Of a DNA stretch of 64,000 nt, positions 48,230-60,299 are shown in pieces. The position numbers and the translations under genes were made by a program. The notes under the pieces were generated by a model. It was not told where the DNA came from, did not search any database, and saw only the letters and a program-made list of their open reading frames with translations. Position 1 is the stretch's first letter. Every line of letters begins with the position of its first letter. Origin of the DNA: Phocoena phocoena (Eukaryota > Chordata > Mammalia > Artiodactyla > Phocoenidae); contig NC_089232.1 of the NCBI RefSeq assembly GCF_963924675.1, forward strand, positions 47,532,522 to 47,596,521. Reading direction: 5' to 3'.

Positions 48230-48540
48230 TCATAGTGTCATAATTAGAAGAGTCCAAAAGAGAGTCCAGGTCAGTCACAGTTAGGTAGAATGTTCTTGAC
48301 TTCTTTTAGGGCTTATCCAACCTGTGCTTGATGCCTCAGCTACAGGGAATTTAAACTGCATTACTACCTGTTCTTATGTTGGTCATTTTCTAACAAGCAT
48401 CTAGGTCATCTTTATGTTTCGACCAATGTTTCACATCTCTGATTTTTACATCTAAGAGTTTATATCTTTAGTTAGATTACATTATTTTTTTCCTTCCAAA
48501 TGGTGATTCTATAAACATTTTCACACAGCTGTAGTGTTAA
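48230..48540 (+). mobile_element. Possible L3/CR1-type LINE fragment
   Basis: GGGCTTATCCAACCTGTGCT, then AGCTACAGGGAATTTAAACT and TTTATGTTTCGACCAATGTT, parallels the 3' end of mammalian L3. Diverged but better than the copy near 24380. Confidence 0.5.
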
Positions 48541-50589
48541 TTTGTGAATTACTTCTCACCTTTCATTTTAAAGTAATTTAGTCAATCCTTAAATGATTGA
48601 TAGGACTTGACCTCCCCTTTTCTTTTTCCTCAGAGTGCCTATATTTTTCTTATGATAACTTGAAACTTTTGGAATTAAAAATATGGCAACATTTCATGAT
48701 GTGCAACCAAAGGAAGGATATAAATTTTGGGATGGATCACACAGTAAAACCATTTAAGCATTTAAACATACTTTAATTTGTATAATTAAACATTTGTATA
48801 AATAAAATATTTCTTATGCTAATAATTTAAATTTATGAAAATAGTAAAACTAATTTTATTTTACATGTCTCTGGGTTATGTGTAGCTTTCTGACAATTCC
48901 TTAAAGATAATTAAAATAAGCTATTCATACCCTTATTGAGGTGCATTTAAGATCACTTCCTTATAAACAATGATGCAAGTTTAAATAACTCAACTGTGAC
49001 GTATTAACAGAACCATCTGTTCAGTTCGTTAAATGTTTTACGTTAGAATACTGGGTCTGTAATGCAGCATAGATTAAATCTGAAATAGGGTAGCATAGAT
49101 TTTATGTCTCCTAAGTATAATAGATTCCTAGATGACTTAATTTATTTAAGATGTGCAGAATACTCAATATCTTCTTGATTTAGGGAAAACTCAGCAGTCT
49201 GGACTTCCGTTTATTGCCCTAATTTGGCTAAATTTGCTAAATACTTTTTTTCAGGTTGGAAAAATATAAAATGACCTCTTCCCTTTTTACTCCAGCAGCT
49301 ATCAAAATTCGTTGTCTAGAATATATCTTACTCCATCAAATTACAAATTTTGTATTCCTTGCTCATATTACAAATAGAACTGGTCCATGTAAGTGGAAAT
49401 CAAAGTCCTCAGTGACATTTAACCCCAGAGATGCTTATATAACCCTGTTATATCCTTAGACAGTGGGATTGTAGAAAGATGACTGGTTGAAGACTGAACC
49501 TCCATCTTTTAAATTTAGCACCTATTCTACTTCAGTAAATGGCACAGACTCTTAAGTCGGACAAGAGAGTGCTCCTTAATTGTTTGCAAAGTTCCCTCCT
49601 TAACAAGTAATATTTGAATAATACCAACAGCAGATGTTTTCAACTTTCTAGCATATCATTTTTCTGCATGTTGCCATGGTCACTACTTCTTAAGTCTTTA
49701 AATTCTCTGGTTTACAGATATGACTTTGTTCTATTGTTGCTCACATTTTTGACTGTCTACTGCTATCAAGACAACTAGACACAATGACCAATACTTATTG
49801 ATAGTTTAAAAAATAACATTCCCAAAATGTTGATGAGGTTGCACATTGGCTAATTATTTTTTTAGCACAATTAAGAAGCATTTTACTTATTTACAGAGTT
49901 ATCAGTTCTTTCCTTAGATAACATCATGTACCAGATAACTTTATTTTTTGATAACATTGGTGAACTTCTTACTTTTAGGAGGACTTCAGAGAAGAATTAT
50001 TACATATGGATTCCATCAAATGTTTAATTAATTTATAATGTCAGACATAAGCACACATAAAGGCTGTAATCCCAGTTGCAGTACAAGTCTGCAACTATCT
50101 AAAATCAATTCACAGATTACTTTTTCCAAAAATGAATATTACATAAAAGGAACACAAAAATTTCAGTTAGATCATGAGTATAGTGACTCAGGCCCTTTCT
50201 TAACATGGGGAGTTTTAATTTAATTCATCCTAATTTTGAAAGTAATTATTTGATGCTGTCTTGGTTAGAATAATTGAGATTAGTGCCCAAATTTTATTTC
50301 CAGAACTTACCAGTATTTTGTTTTTGTGCTTGCTTATTTTAGACAAGTTACTGTCTTTCTTAACCTTAGATTTTTTTTATATTCCTTTCAAATATATAGT
50401 GAGTATGTGTGGTATGTGTGTACTTCATGGAATATTGGCCCCATGTGATACTGACAGTGGCAGAAGGGATAGACAGAGTAGCTAGAAGCCCAGGTGCAAT
50501 AAACAGTTTGATTAATTTTTTGTTGACAGCAAGTGCAAAAATAAGGTCAACTACTTACCAGTACACACTCCACCTAGATTTTCACTAGT
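48541..50589. other. Unassigned, apparently unique sequence
   Basis: No gene or recognised repeat. A 67-codon plus-strand frame at 49256 and a 74-codon one at 50261 lack any motif. Confidence 0.4.
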
Positions 50590-50980
50590 TGGGAACTGGG
50601 GCTAAGTAAACTATGATGTATCAGTATTATGCAAAATGATGTACCGTTTAAAAGGATGATTTAATTTTATGTCTGCTATTATGGAAAAATCTTCTAAGAA
50701 TATTCATAAATGAAAAGAGATTATTACTACATAGAATATGACATCTATATTAAAATACAGAAAAATTCTGTTACAATTCTGTACATTTTTATACGTATTT
50801 TCTCAGAAAAGTAGGAAAAAGTGACGATTTCACCTGGGAAGATAAACATCAGATTTAAAATAGTGGTTACCTCTAGGCAGAACACTCATTTTGGACTGTT
50901 CATGCATCAAAAAAAATCTAAACTTAATGAATATTGTCTGGTGATTTTAAAATAAGAATGTATTCATCACGTATAATAAC
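50590..50980 (+). mobile_element. Ancient L1 3'-UTR fragment
   Basis: TAAGTAAACTATGATGTATC, ATTATGGAAAAATCTTCTAA and AAAATAGTGGTTACCTCTAGG follow old L1 3' UTR order and end in text typical of L1M tails. Confidence 0.6.
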
Positions 50981-52387
50981 AAAATAAGTGTTTTTATATT
51001 ATCAAACACCTTCCAACAGAAATACAGGCTGATGCCATGTAGGTGTTGAGTAAGACATATTGTAATAAAACATCAAGTATCACTTGTAATTGGTACATAT
51101 TTGGAATGCACACTATTTGAAAGCAGTTCGTTTTCTCAGGTAACATATTTCTACAATCTTATTTATCATTACATTTAATTTAGAAGATTACTTACACCTT
51201 ATCAAATATTAACCTTTCTTATACCCTAATTATCATAAGTATAGAATTAGAGCTCGCTGGATTAATCATTTATTTTTCATAGAACCCATGTAAACTGAAC
51301 TAATGCTAAATTCCAAACAAATAAACTATACTGGTTTTAGTTAGTCTATTAGTCAGGGCTGTTTTAGAGTATAAGTGACAAAGGCCTAACTCAAATAACT
51401 TAAAAGAAAACTATGAAGAAACATTGGAGTTGTTAAAAAAAAAAAAAAGAAGATCACTTTGCAGGTACCAGAGAAGCTTTGAAAACTTCAAGAACTGAAA
51501 CCTTGACCTACACCTCCAGGGTTCTCTCTTATCAGCTATTCATCTCTGATAGGCATTTTTCATTGGTAAAGTGTTTTAAAGGTAATCCTCTCAGTGAGGG
51601 GGTGAGTAGGAGTGGGGTGGGATGGGGATAGGACTATGGTTTTCAGAGCTTGAGGATGAAGGGTGAGAATCCAGGAGTGGTTGTCCCACTAAAATCTTGC
51701 CATTGGAAGTCAGAATGAGCAGTTTCCTTCCCAAAATGAGTAGGGCGTGAGGAGAGGTGTGTAGAGTTCTAGTACATGCTACTACAATGAGAATGTCAGT
51801 AGGTATACAATGCTTTATGTGTTAACTATTATTGCTTGCTTGTTATGCTTCCAAGTCTGTTGATCTGGGTTTTCTCTTTAATATTGCTTGATAATTTTAT
51901 ATGTCTGCATTTGGCATCTTTTCTCTCGCTGAAGCATACTTTTTGCTATTTTACCCAACCCCTTAATTTTATTTTTGCTTTTTCATTCAGAAGACTATCT
52001 GGAAAAGTCAAGGATCATCCATATAAATATGTATAAGTATGTATTATGAAAAAATTTTAAATGGAGTTTTTATAAAGGCTTAACACTGTTGTTACATAAG
52101 CTTGTAAATGGTTTGTACCTTAAGATAATGGAAACATCAAACAGCAGTTAGTTGTTTTTAGAGCATACACCTTGGTCTGTATACACTGAACTGCAATTAT
52201 TGACCTGCATAAACTGAGCAGGAAATAACAAGAGAAACTTTATCCTTGAGCTTAGTACCTGCCTGTCATTTTATCCCCACTGGCATGGTATATAACAAAA
52301 ATAAAATAAAACAAGTGTTTATGAATCAGAACTGCCTCACTGGCCTGCTACAAGGGCCCTAGACTGGGACTTGCAGAGCATATTCTG
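50981..52387. other. Unassigned sequence
   Basis: The part 51350-51430 (GTGACAAAGGCCTAACTCAA) resembles a widespread old repeat but cannot be assigned. An A run lies at 51437-51450. Nothing else recognised. Confidence 0.35.
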
Positions 52388-52400
52388 CTGGTTTCATACT

Positions 52401-52580
52401 TTTTTTGCGGTATGGCCTCTCCCGCTGCGGAGCACAGGCTCCAGACGCGCAGGCTCAGCGGCCGTGGCTCACGGGCCCAGCCGCTCCGCGGCATGTGGGA
52501 TCTTCCTGGACCGGGGCACGAAACCGGTGTCCCCTGCATCGGCAGACGGACTCCCAACCACTGCGCCACCAGGGAAGCCC
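52401..52580 (-). mobile_element. CHR-2 SINE with shortened 3' end
   Basis: Flanked by CTGGTTTCATACT (52388-52400) and CTGGTTTCATGCT (52581-52593), a 13-bp duplication with one mismatch. Compared with other copies, the segment before the tail (GCGGTATGGCCTCTCC) lacks about 15-20 bp of the usual CACTGCTGTGG region, and the A tail is only about 7 long. Confidence 0.94.
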
Positions 52581-52593
52581 CTGGTTTCATGCT

Positions 52594-53221
52594 TTGACTT
52601 AGCTACTAGCAACTGTGGCAGCTTGATGTCTTCATTGCTTCCCCAGTTTCTTATTACTACCAAGGACGAATGGGTTAAACCTTTCTGAGGGAATAGAATA
52701 GTGTTCAATACATTTCTTTTTCCATAGACATCTTATTCTTATCCTTCCTTACATATGACCCTTATATTTTTACTCTCAATTTTTGGCCTCTTTTCTCCTC
52801 TGTGACTATGCCCAATTATTCTTCCTATTTCTTTCTTCTGCTTTTATCTATTGGCAGTCCAAAGGGTCAGTAAAAACGTTCAGTTATTCTGTATCTTAAA
52901 AAAGTATCTTAACCTCACTTTTCATTCAAATTTCATATTTTATCTTTTAAAAGTATTCCCAAAATTAAATGTACCTTTTCTGATCCCAGTTTCTCATATC
53001 CCACTCATTCCTCAAAGTACTACAAACTTATTTTGTCCCCATAAATTGATCTTAATAGGGAAGTTAAAGACCTTCAAGTTGCCAAAATCAATAATCTGTT
53101 TTTAGGCTTCGTTCCTACAAAATTTCCACTGTTTGGCAGCATCTTCTTGATACTCATTTCATCTTTAATTCTATGGTAATACTGTATTCTGCTTCACCTC
53201 TTGTCTCTCTTAATGTCTCCT
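52594..53221. other. Unassigned sequence
   Basis: Pyrimidine-rich stretches around 52720-52860. The 84-codon plus-strand frame at 52851 has no recognisable domain. Confidence 0.35.
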
Positions 53222-53232
53222 CCTCAATTTTC

Positions 53233-53579
53233 CTTTTTTTTTCTTTTGTTTTTTTAGTTTATTTATTTATTTACTTATTTTTGGCTGCGTTGGGTCTCCA
53301 TTGCTGCAGGCAGGCTTTCTCTATTTGCGGTGAACAGGAGGCTACTCTTCGTTGCGGTGTATGTGCTTCTCATTGCGGTGGCTTCTCGTGGCGGAGCACG
53401 GGCTCTAGGCGCACGGGCTTCAGTAGCTGTGGCTCTCGGGCTCTAGAGCACAGGCTCAGTAGTTGTGGCACACAGGCTTAGATGCTCTGCGACATGTGGG
53501 ATCTTCCCGGACCAGGGCTCGAACCTGTGTCCCCTGCATTGGCAGGTGGATTCTTAACCACTGCGCCACCAGGGAGGTC
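53233..53579 (-). mobile_element. CHR-1 SINE
   Basis: Antisense CHR-1 with an (AAAT)-type tail at 53240-53280, CACTGCGCCACCAGGGAGG at its head and a CCTCAATTTTC duplication (53222-53232 and 53580-53590). The body shows the long form with GTTGCGGTGTATGTGCTTC and the usual CTACTGAGCC copies in reverse. Confidence 0.94.
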
Positions 53580-53599
53580 CCTCAATTTTCAAACATTTG

Positions 53600-53755
53600 T
53601 AACTTTGATATTTACTTAAAGCATTTCATGTTAGAAAGCTTAATGTGTACAATATGATTAGTTAATTTTGATACATGTTTATTTTGCAAATGATTATCCC
53701 AGTAGGTTTAGTTAAACCCGCCCCCACGCATCACCTCACATCCTTTAGTTCTTGT
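53600..53755 (-). mobile_element. L1 3'-UTR fragment
   Basis: GTGTACAATATGATTAGTTA, TTTTGCAAATGATTATCCCA and ACGCATCACCTCACATCCTT parallel the antisense 3' UTR end of old L1 (compare 16150-16230). Confidence 0.6.
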
Positions 53756-54184
53756 ATCCATTTTCCTCTTTTTTCTCTGCTCTTTTTCTTTGCAATGATA
53801 TCCCTTCACATAATTTTGACTTTTATTTGTATGAATACAATATCCAAATTACTATTGCTGATAATAGCATCTCCTCTGAAGTCTAAGACCTTATTTCCAA
53901 ACTCCTGTTGAACACGTTTCTGAAGATCTGTCTCATAGGTACTGCAAACTTACAAGGTTTATACATGAAATAATAGTACTATCTTTCTAGCCTGTTCTTT
54001 TTATTTTCTATCCCAGGAAATGTCCTTATAACCTACCAGGTTAATCAAGTTATTGATCTTATTGTCCTTCTTAACCATTGTATTTCCCTTCATCCCTGCA
54101 TGCAGTCTTTTTCAAGTCAAAAGTTTCTGTCTCTCCAGAGTGTCTTTGGAATCTTTTTATTCCATTCCAAATAAATTTTCATAG
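53756..54184. other. Unassigned sequence
   Basis: No repeat or gene recognised. Confidence 0.3.
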
Positions 54185-54195
54185 ATCAGATCTTT

Positions 54196-54396
54196 CTTTT
54201 TTTGCGGTACGTGGGCCTCTCACTGCTGTGGCCTCTCCTGTTGCGGAGCACAGGCTCCGGACGCGCAGGCTCAGCGACCATGGCTCACGGGCCCAGCCGC
54301 TCCGCGGCATGTGGGATCCTCCTGGACTGGGGCACGAACCCGTGTTCCCTGCATCGGTAGGCGGACTCTCATCCACCATGCCACCAGGGAAGCCCA
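54196..54396 (-). mobile_element. CHR-2 SINE
   Basis: Flanked by ATCAGATCTTT at 54185-54195 and 54397-54407. A short A tail and a full body (GCGGAGCACAGGCTCCGGAC) with a few substitutions in the head, such as CATCCACCATGCCACC. Confidence 0.95.
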
Positions 54397-54407
54397 ATCA
54401 GATCTTT

Positions 54408-54799
54408 TGTTAGGTATTGTTATTTTCTAATTTCTTTCTAAGTGTTCTGTGACACCTCATCATTTCTCATCTCCCAACCATTCTCTCAGAATGCTACTAA
54501 AATTTTATTCACAGTAAAAATCTTTTTGTTGTACTCTATTGTTCAGTTACTGAAATGAGATAAAATTTCCTAATATGAATCACTTAGAGTCCTTTCACTC
54601 ATGTGTAATATTATCTATATTTTCCTAAAATGCCTGTATCTTGTTAATAGAATCCTTTCTAACCTTGTAGACTTAGGTCAAATGCCAAACCCTTCCTGAA
54701 GCCTTTTCTAATGCCCTGGGTCAAAAATTCTTCTATCCACTTGACTCTATAACTAAACTACAGTTCTCACCAAAATGTATCACAAATTAAAATTTTGTT
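54408..54799. other. Mostly unassigned, possible L2 piece
   Basis: AAACCCTTCCTGAAGCCTTT near 54687 resembles an L2 3' segment, but the match is short. Nothing else recognised. Confidence 0.35.
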
Positions 54800-57700
54800 T
54801 TTCAAAACTTTTTATTTTTTTGGGGTTTTTTACTTATTTTTAATTTTATGTATAGTAAAATCTATTAAAATCTGTTAATCCCATACTTCTAATTTACCCT
54901 CCCCTCACGTCCCTTTCCCCTTTGGTAACCATAAGTTTATTTTCTATATCTGTGAGTTTCGTTTGGTATATAGATTCAATTGTATTATTTTTTAGATTCC
55001 ACACGTAAATGATATCATATAATATTTGTCTTCACTTAGTATGATATTTTCTAGATCAATCCATGTTACTGCAAATGGCAATATTTCATTCTTTTTTATG
55101 GCAGAGCAATATTCTATGTATATGTATGTGTGTATATATATACACACAAACTCATATAAACACATCTTCTTAAACCAGTCATCTGCTGATATACTTTTCA
55201 GTTGTTTTCATGTCTTGGCTATTGTAAATGATACAGCTACAAACATTGGGGTGCATGTATCTTTTTGAATTACAGTTTTCATCTTTTTTGGATATATACC
55301 CATGAGTGGGATAGCTGGATCATATGTTAGCTCTATTTTTAGTTTTTTTAAGAAACCTCCATACTGTTTTCCATAGTGGCTGCACCAATTTACATTCCCA
55401 CCAACAGTGTAGGGGCGATCTTTTTTCTCCACACCCTCTCCAGCATTTATTATTTGTAGACTTTTTGGTGATGGCCATTCTGACTGATGTGAGGTGATAC
55501 TTCATTGTGGTTTTAATTTGCATTTCTCTAATAATTAGCAGTGTTGAGCATCTTTTCATATGCCTCTTAGCCATTTGTATGTCTATTTAAGTCTTCTGCC
55601 CATTTGTTGACTGGGTTGTTTTTTTTGATACTGAGTTGTCAAAAAAACTGATATGAGCTGTCTGTATATTTCAGATATTAACCCCTTATGGGTCACAGAG
55701 TTTGCAAAGATTTTCTCCCATTCCATAAGTTGCCATTTCATTTGTTGGTGGTTTCCTTTGCTGTGCAAAAGCTTTTAAGTTTGAATAGGTGCCATTTGTT
55801 ATTTTTGTTTTTATTTCTTTCACCTGGGAGACTGGCCTAAGAAAACATTGCTACAATTTATGTCAGAGAATGTTTCGCCTATGTTCTCTTTTAGGAGTTT
55901 TATGATGTCATGTCTTATACTTAGGTCTTTAAAGCATTTTTTTTACTTTTGTATATGGTGTGAGGGAGTGTTCTAATTTCATTGATTTACATGTAGCTGT
56001 CCAGTTTTCCCCACACCACTTGCTGAAGAGACTGTTTTTTCTCCACTGTATATTCTTGCCTCCTTTGTCATGGATTAATTGACCATAGGTTATTTCTGGG
56101 CTCTCTACTGTGTTCCATTGATCCATTTGTCTGTTTTTTGCCAATACCATGCTGTTTTAATTACTGTATCTTTGTAGTATTGTCTGAAGTCTGGGAGGGT
56201 CATGCCTCCAGCTTTGTTCTTTTGCCTCAGGATTACTTTGGCAATTTGGGGTCTTTTGTGGTTTTATATAAATTTTAGGATTATTTGTTCTAGTTTTTTG
56301 AAAGATGTCATGGGTATTTTGATAGGGATTGCATTTAATCTGTAGATTGCTTTGGGTAGTGTGGCCATTTTAACAATATGACTTCTCCCAATCCAAGAGC
56401 ATGGGATATCTTTCCATTTCTTTGAATCATCTTCCATTTCCTTTATCAATGTTTTGCAGTTCTCAGCATGTAGGTGTTTCACCTCCTTGGTTAGGTTTAT
56501 TCCTGGTATTTTATTTATTTATTTTTTGATGTGATTTTAAACAGGATTTTTTTTTACTTTTCCTTTCTGATATTTCATTTTTAGTGTAAAGAAATTTAAC
56601 ATATTTTTGTGATAATAATCGGGTATCCTACTACCTTGCTGAATTCACTTATTAGTTCTAGTAGTTTCTGTGTGGAGTCTTTAGAGTTCTCTATATAAAG
56701 TATCATGTTATCTGCAAATAGTGACAATTTTACCACATTCCTTCCAATTTTGATACCTTTTATTTATTCATTTTTTTATTTTTTCTTGTCTGATTGCTGT
56801 GGTTGGGACTTGCAGTACTGTGTTGAATAGAAGTGGTGAGAGTGGGCATCCTTGTCTTATTCCTGAATTTAGCAGGAAGGCATTCAGCTTTTCACCATGG
56901 AGTATTGTGTTGGCTGTGGGTTTGTCATAAATGGTTGTCATATCATGTTGAGATATGTTCCATCTATACACACTTTGGGTGAGAGTTTTAATGGGTGTTG
57001 AATTTTATCAGATGCTTTTTCTGCATCTATTGAGATGATCATGTATTTTTTTGTCTTTTCTTTTGTCGATGTGGTGTTTCACACTGATTGATTTGTGTAT
57101 GTTGAATCATCCTGGAGACCCTGGAGTGAATCCAACTTGATCATGGTGTATGATCCTTTTTATGTATTGTTGGATTCAGTTTGCTAATATTTTGTTGAGG
57201 ATTTTTGCATCTATATTCATCAAAGATATTGGTCCATAATTTTCTTTTTTTTGTAGTTTCTTTGTTGGTATCAGTGTGATGGTGGCTTCATAGAATGACT
57301 TTTGGAGTGTTCGCTCCTCTTCAGTCTTTTGGAATAGTTTGAGGATAGGTATAAGTTCTTCTTTATGTATTTGGTAGAATTCCCTAGTGAAGCCATCTAG
57401 TCCTGGATGTTTGTTTGCAGGGATTTTTTTTATTATTATTACAGATTATCGTTCACTTCTAGAGATCAGTATGTTCAAATTATCTGTTTCTTCTTAACTC
57501 AGTTTTGGCAGGCTGTATGTTTCTATAAACTTTCCCATTTCTTCTAGGTTATACAATTTGTTGACCTATAACTATTCATAGTATTATCTCATGATTTTTT
57601 TGTATTTCTGCAGTATCAGTTGTTATTTCTCCTCTTTCATTTCTTATTTCCTCTCTATTTTCTTCTGGGTGAGCCTGGGTAGAGGTTTGTAGATTTTGTT

Positions 57701-58680
57701 TATCTTTTCAAAAAGCAATTATTGGTTTTATTGATCTTTTCTATTATTTTTTGATCTCTATTTTATTTGTTTCGTCCCTGATCTTTATTATTTCCTTCCT
57801 TCTGCTGACTTTGGGTTTTGTTTGTTCTTCTTTTTCTAATTGTTGTAGGTGGTAGGTTAGGCTGTTTATTTGAGATTTTTCCTGTTTCTTGAGGAAGGCC
57901 TGTATTGCTATGAGCTTCTCTCTTAGAACTGCTTTTGTTGCATCCCATAGATTTTGTAAGGTTGTGTTTTAATTATTGTTTGTCTCAAGATGTTTTTCTG
58001 ATTTCCTCTTTGATTTCATTTTTGACCCATTGATTTTTTAGTAGCAAGTTGTTTAGTCTCCATGTGATCACTTTTTTCCCTGTTTTTCTTTCTCTGGTTG
58101 ATTTCTAGTTTCATACTCTTGTGGTTAGAAAAGATGCTTGAAATAATTTTTATTCTGTTTAATTTGTTAAGGCTTCTTTTGTGTCCCAGTATGTGGTTTA
58201 CCTTAGAGAATGTTCCATGTGCATTTGAAAAGAATGTGTATTCCATTTCACTTAGGATCTCTGTTGCCTTATTAATTTTCTGCCTGGAAGATTTTCCATT
58301 GATGTCAGAGGGGTGTTAAAGTCTCCTACTATTATTTTATTACTGTCAAGTTCATCCTTTATGTCTGTTAGTATTTGTTTTATATATTTCGGTGCTCCTT
58401 TATTGGGTGCATATATGTTAATGAGTGTAACATCCTCTACTTGTATTGCTCCCTTTATCATTATATAGTATCCTTTGTCTTTCTTTATGGACTTTGTTTT
58501 AAAGTCTGTTTTGTCTGGTATGAGTATTGCTACCCCTGCTTTCTTGTCATTTCCATTTGAATGAAATGTCTTTTTCCATCTCCTCACTTTCAATCTATAT
58601 GTGTCTTTCACCCTAAAGTGAGTCTCTTATAGGCAGCATATTGTAGGTTGTTGTTTTTTTATCCAATCTGCCACTCTTTG
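54800..58680 (-). mobile_element. L1 LINE, 5'-truncated in endonuclease region
   Basis: Antisense L1 from a T-rich end near 54800 through the 3' UTR and most of ORF2 to about 58680, where it stops inside the endonuclease domain. Endonuclease text GDFNTPL and DTYRLKVRRW lies at 58252-58611, and reverse-transcriptase text [14 protein letters not shown] at 56768-56971. The FADD box reads FADN because the codon at 56707-56709 is AAC. Many frameshifts are present. It is more diverged than the copies at 1 and 59912. No clear target duplication found. Confidence 0.9.
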
Positions 58681-59416
58681 TTAATGGAAAATTTCTCAAT
58701 GGCACAAATCAAAGCACTGTGATATGCAGCTCTTGACACACTTACTTTTACTAAAATTTTGCTGAATTAAATATTATGAAATCTCTATACTTGTATGTAT
58801 ATACACCTGGCCTTATAGTTTGCACCACTGGCCTACAAACATTTGGTTATTAGACCAACAATGAGACTCAGATGTTGTTTACATTACTTATTTTTATTCC
58901 TTTTCTCTCTAAGTTTGGCAGATTCCATACCAAACCTTAGGGTGGCTTAGTTGGATGAAATTAATTTTCAGAAGCCAATGCTTTTCTACTCTTTTTATGA
59001 CTCTTGTTTAGGGTCTGTAATCTTTTTATTGTGTACAACCTGTAGTCAGCAGATGGGGATAATTCTAGTCATCCTAGACTTTTCTCATGGGGGCGTTGAT
59101 TCTATGATCTCTTGAGCAAATCTCTAAAGTGGCAGTTTTCACAGGCATGACACTGTATCTAGAGACTATTTAAGATGAAGAGTTTCAAAAATTGCAATTA
59201 TCAAAAAATGGTGAAATGATTTTGAGAAGAAAACACCAAAATGGGATTCTGAAAACCTGAGTTCCAGTTCTGCATTTTTTTATGACAGTAACAATTTTTA
59301 TTTGTATTTACTGTATAAAATAGAGATGGAAAAATATTTCTATATATCTCTATATGCAGGTTTTGTCACTTCTGTACAGTGTATGAACCCCACTTACTTA
59401 TTTGTAATGGAAATAA
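58681..59416. other. Unassigned sequence between two L1s
   Basis: No repeat or gene recognised. Confidence 0.35.
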
Positions 59417-59425
59417 TTGAGCAAG

Positions 59426-59783
59426 GGGCTTCCCTGGTGGCGCAGTGGTTGAGAATCTGCCTGCTAATGCAGGGGACACTGGTTCAAGCCCTGGTCTTGG
59501 AGGATCCAACATGCCACGGAGCAACTAGGCCCGTGAGCCACAACTACTGAGCCTGCACATCTGGAGCCAATGCTCCGCAACAAGAGAGGCCGTGATAGTG
59601 AGAGGCCCGCGCACCACGATGAAGAGTGGCCCCCGCTTGCCACAACTAGAGAAAGCCCTTGCACAGAAACGAAGACCCAACACAGCAAAAATTAATTAAT
59701 TAATTAATAAACTCCTACCCCCAACATCTTCTTAAAAAAAAAAAAAAAAGGATTACAGGCTGTACATTTAAAAAAAAAAAAGT
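59426..59783 (+). mobile_element. CHR-1 SINE carrying extra 3' sequence
   Basis: Head GGGCTTCCCTGGTGGCGCAG, body to GACCCAACACAGCAAAAATT, then an ATTA repeat followed by AACTCCTACCCCCAACATCT, 16 A, GGATTACAGGCTGTACATTT and 12 A. The TTGAGCAAG duplication (59417-59425 and 59784-59792) encloses all of this. The non-SINE pieces therefore arrived with the insertion. Confidence 0.88.
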
Positions 59784-60266
59784 TTGAGCAAGATAATCTT
59801 TTAAAGCACATATAATAGATTCTGGCATATGTTTAGCACTCAGTAAAATATAGTCATATACTACTGAAATGTCTGAAGTTTCTTAACAATAATGGCATAA
59901 ATAAGAGATTTTTAAAACATCTTTATTGGAGTATAGTTGCTTTACAATGGTGTGTTAGTTCCTGCTGTACAACAAAGTGAATCAGCTATATATATATACA
60001 TATATCTGCATATCTCTTCCCTCTTGAATCTCCCTCCCACCCTCCCTATTCCACTGCTCTAGGTGGACACAAAACACTGAGCTGATCTCCCTGTGCTATG
60101 TGACTTCTTCCCACTATCTGTTTTACCTTTGATAGTGTATATATGTCCATGCCACTCGCTCACTTCATCCCAGCTTACCCTTCCCTCTCCCCATGTCCTC
60201 AAGTCCATTTTCTACATCTACATCTTTATTCCTGTCCTGTCTTGCCCCTAGGTTCTTTAGAGCCAT

Positions 60267-60297
60267 TTTCTTTCTTTCTTTCTTTCTTTCTTTTTTT
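60267..60297. repeat. (TTTC)n in L1 3' UTR
   Basis: About six TTTC units followed by a T run. The equivalent position in the L1 at window start is a plain T run. Confidence 0.95.
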
Positions 60298-60299
60298 AG

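Noticed and set aside
59749..59770. GGATTACAGGC resembling an Alu motif
   Set aside because: It is a short coincidence. The surrounding sequence is not Alu, which is primate-specific.
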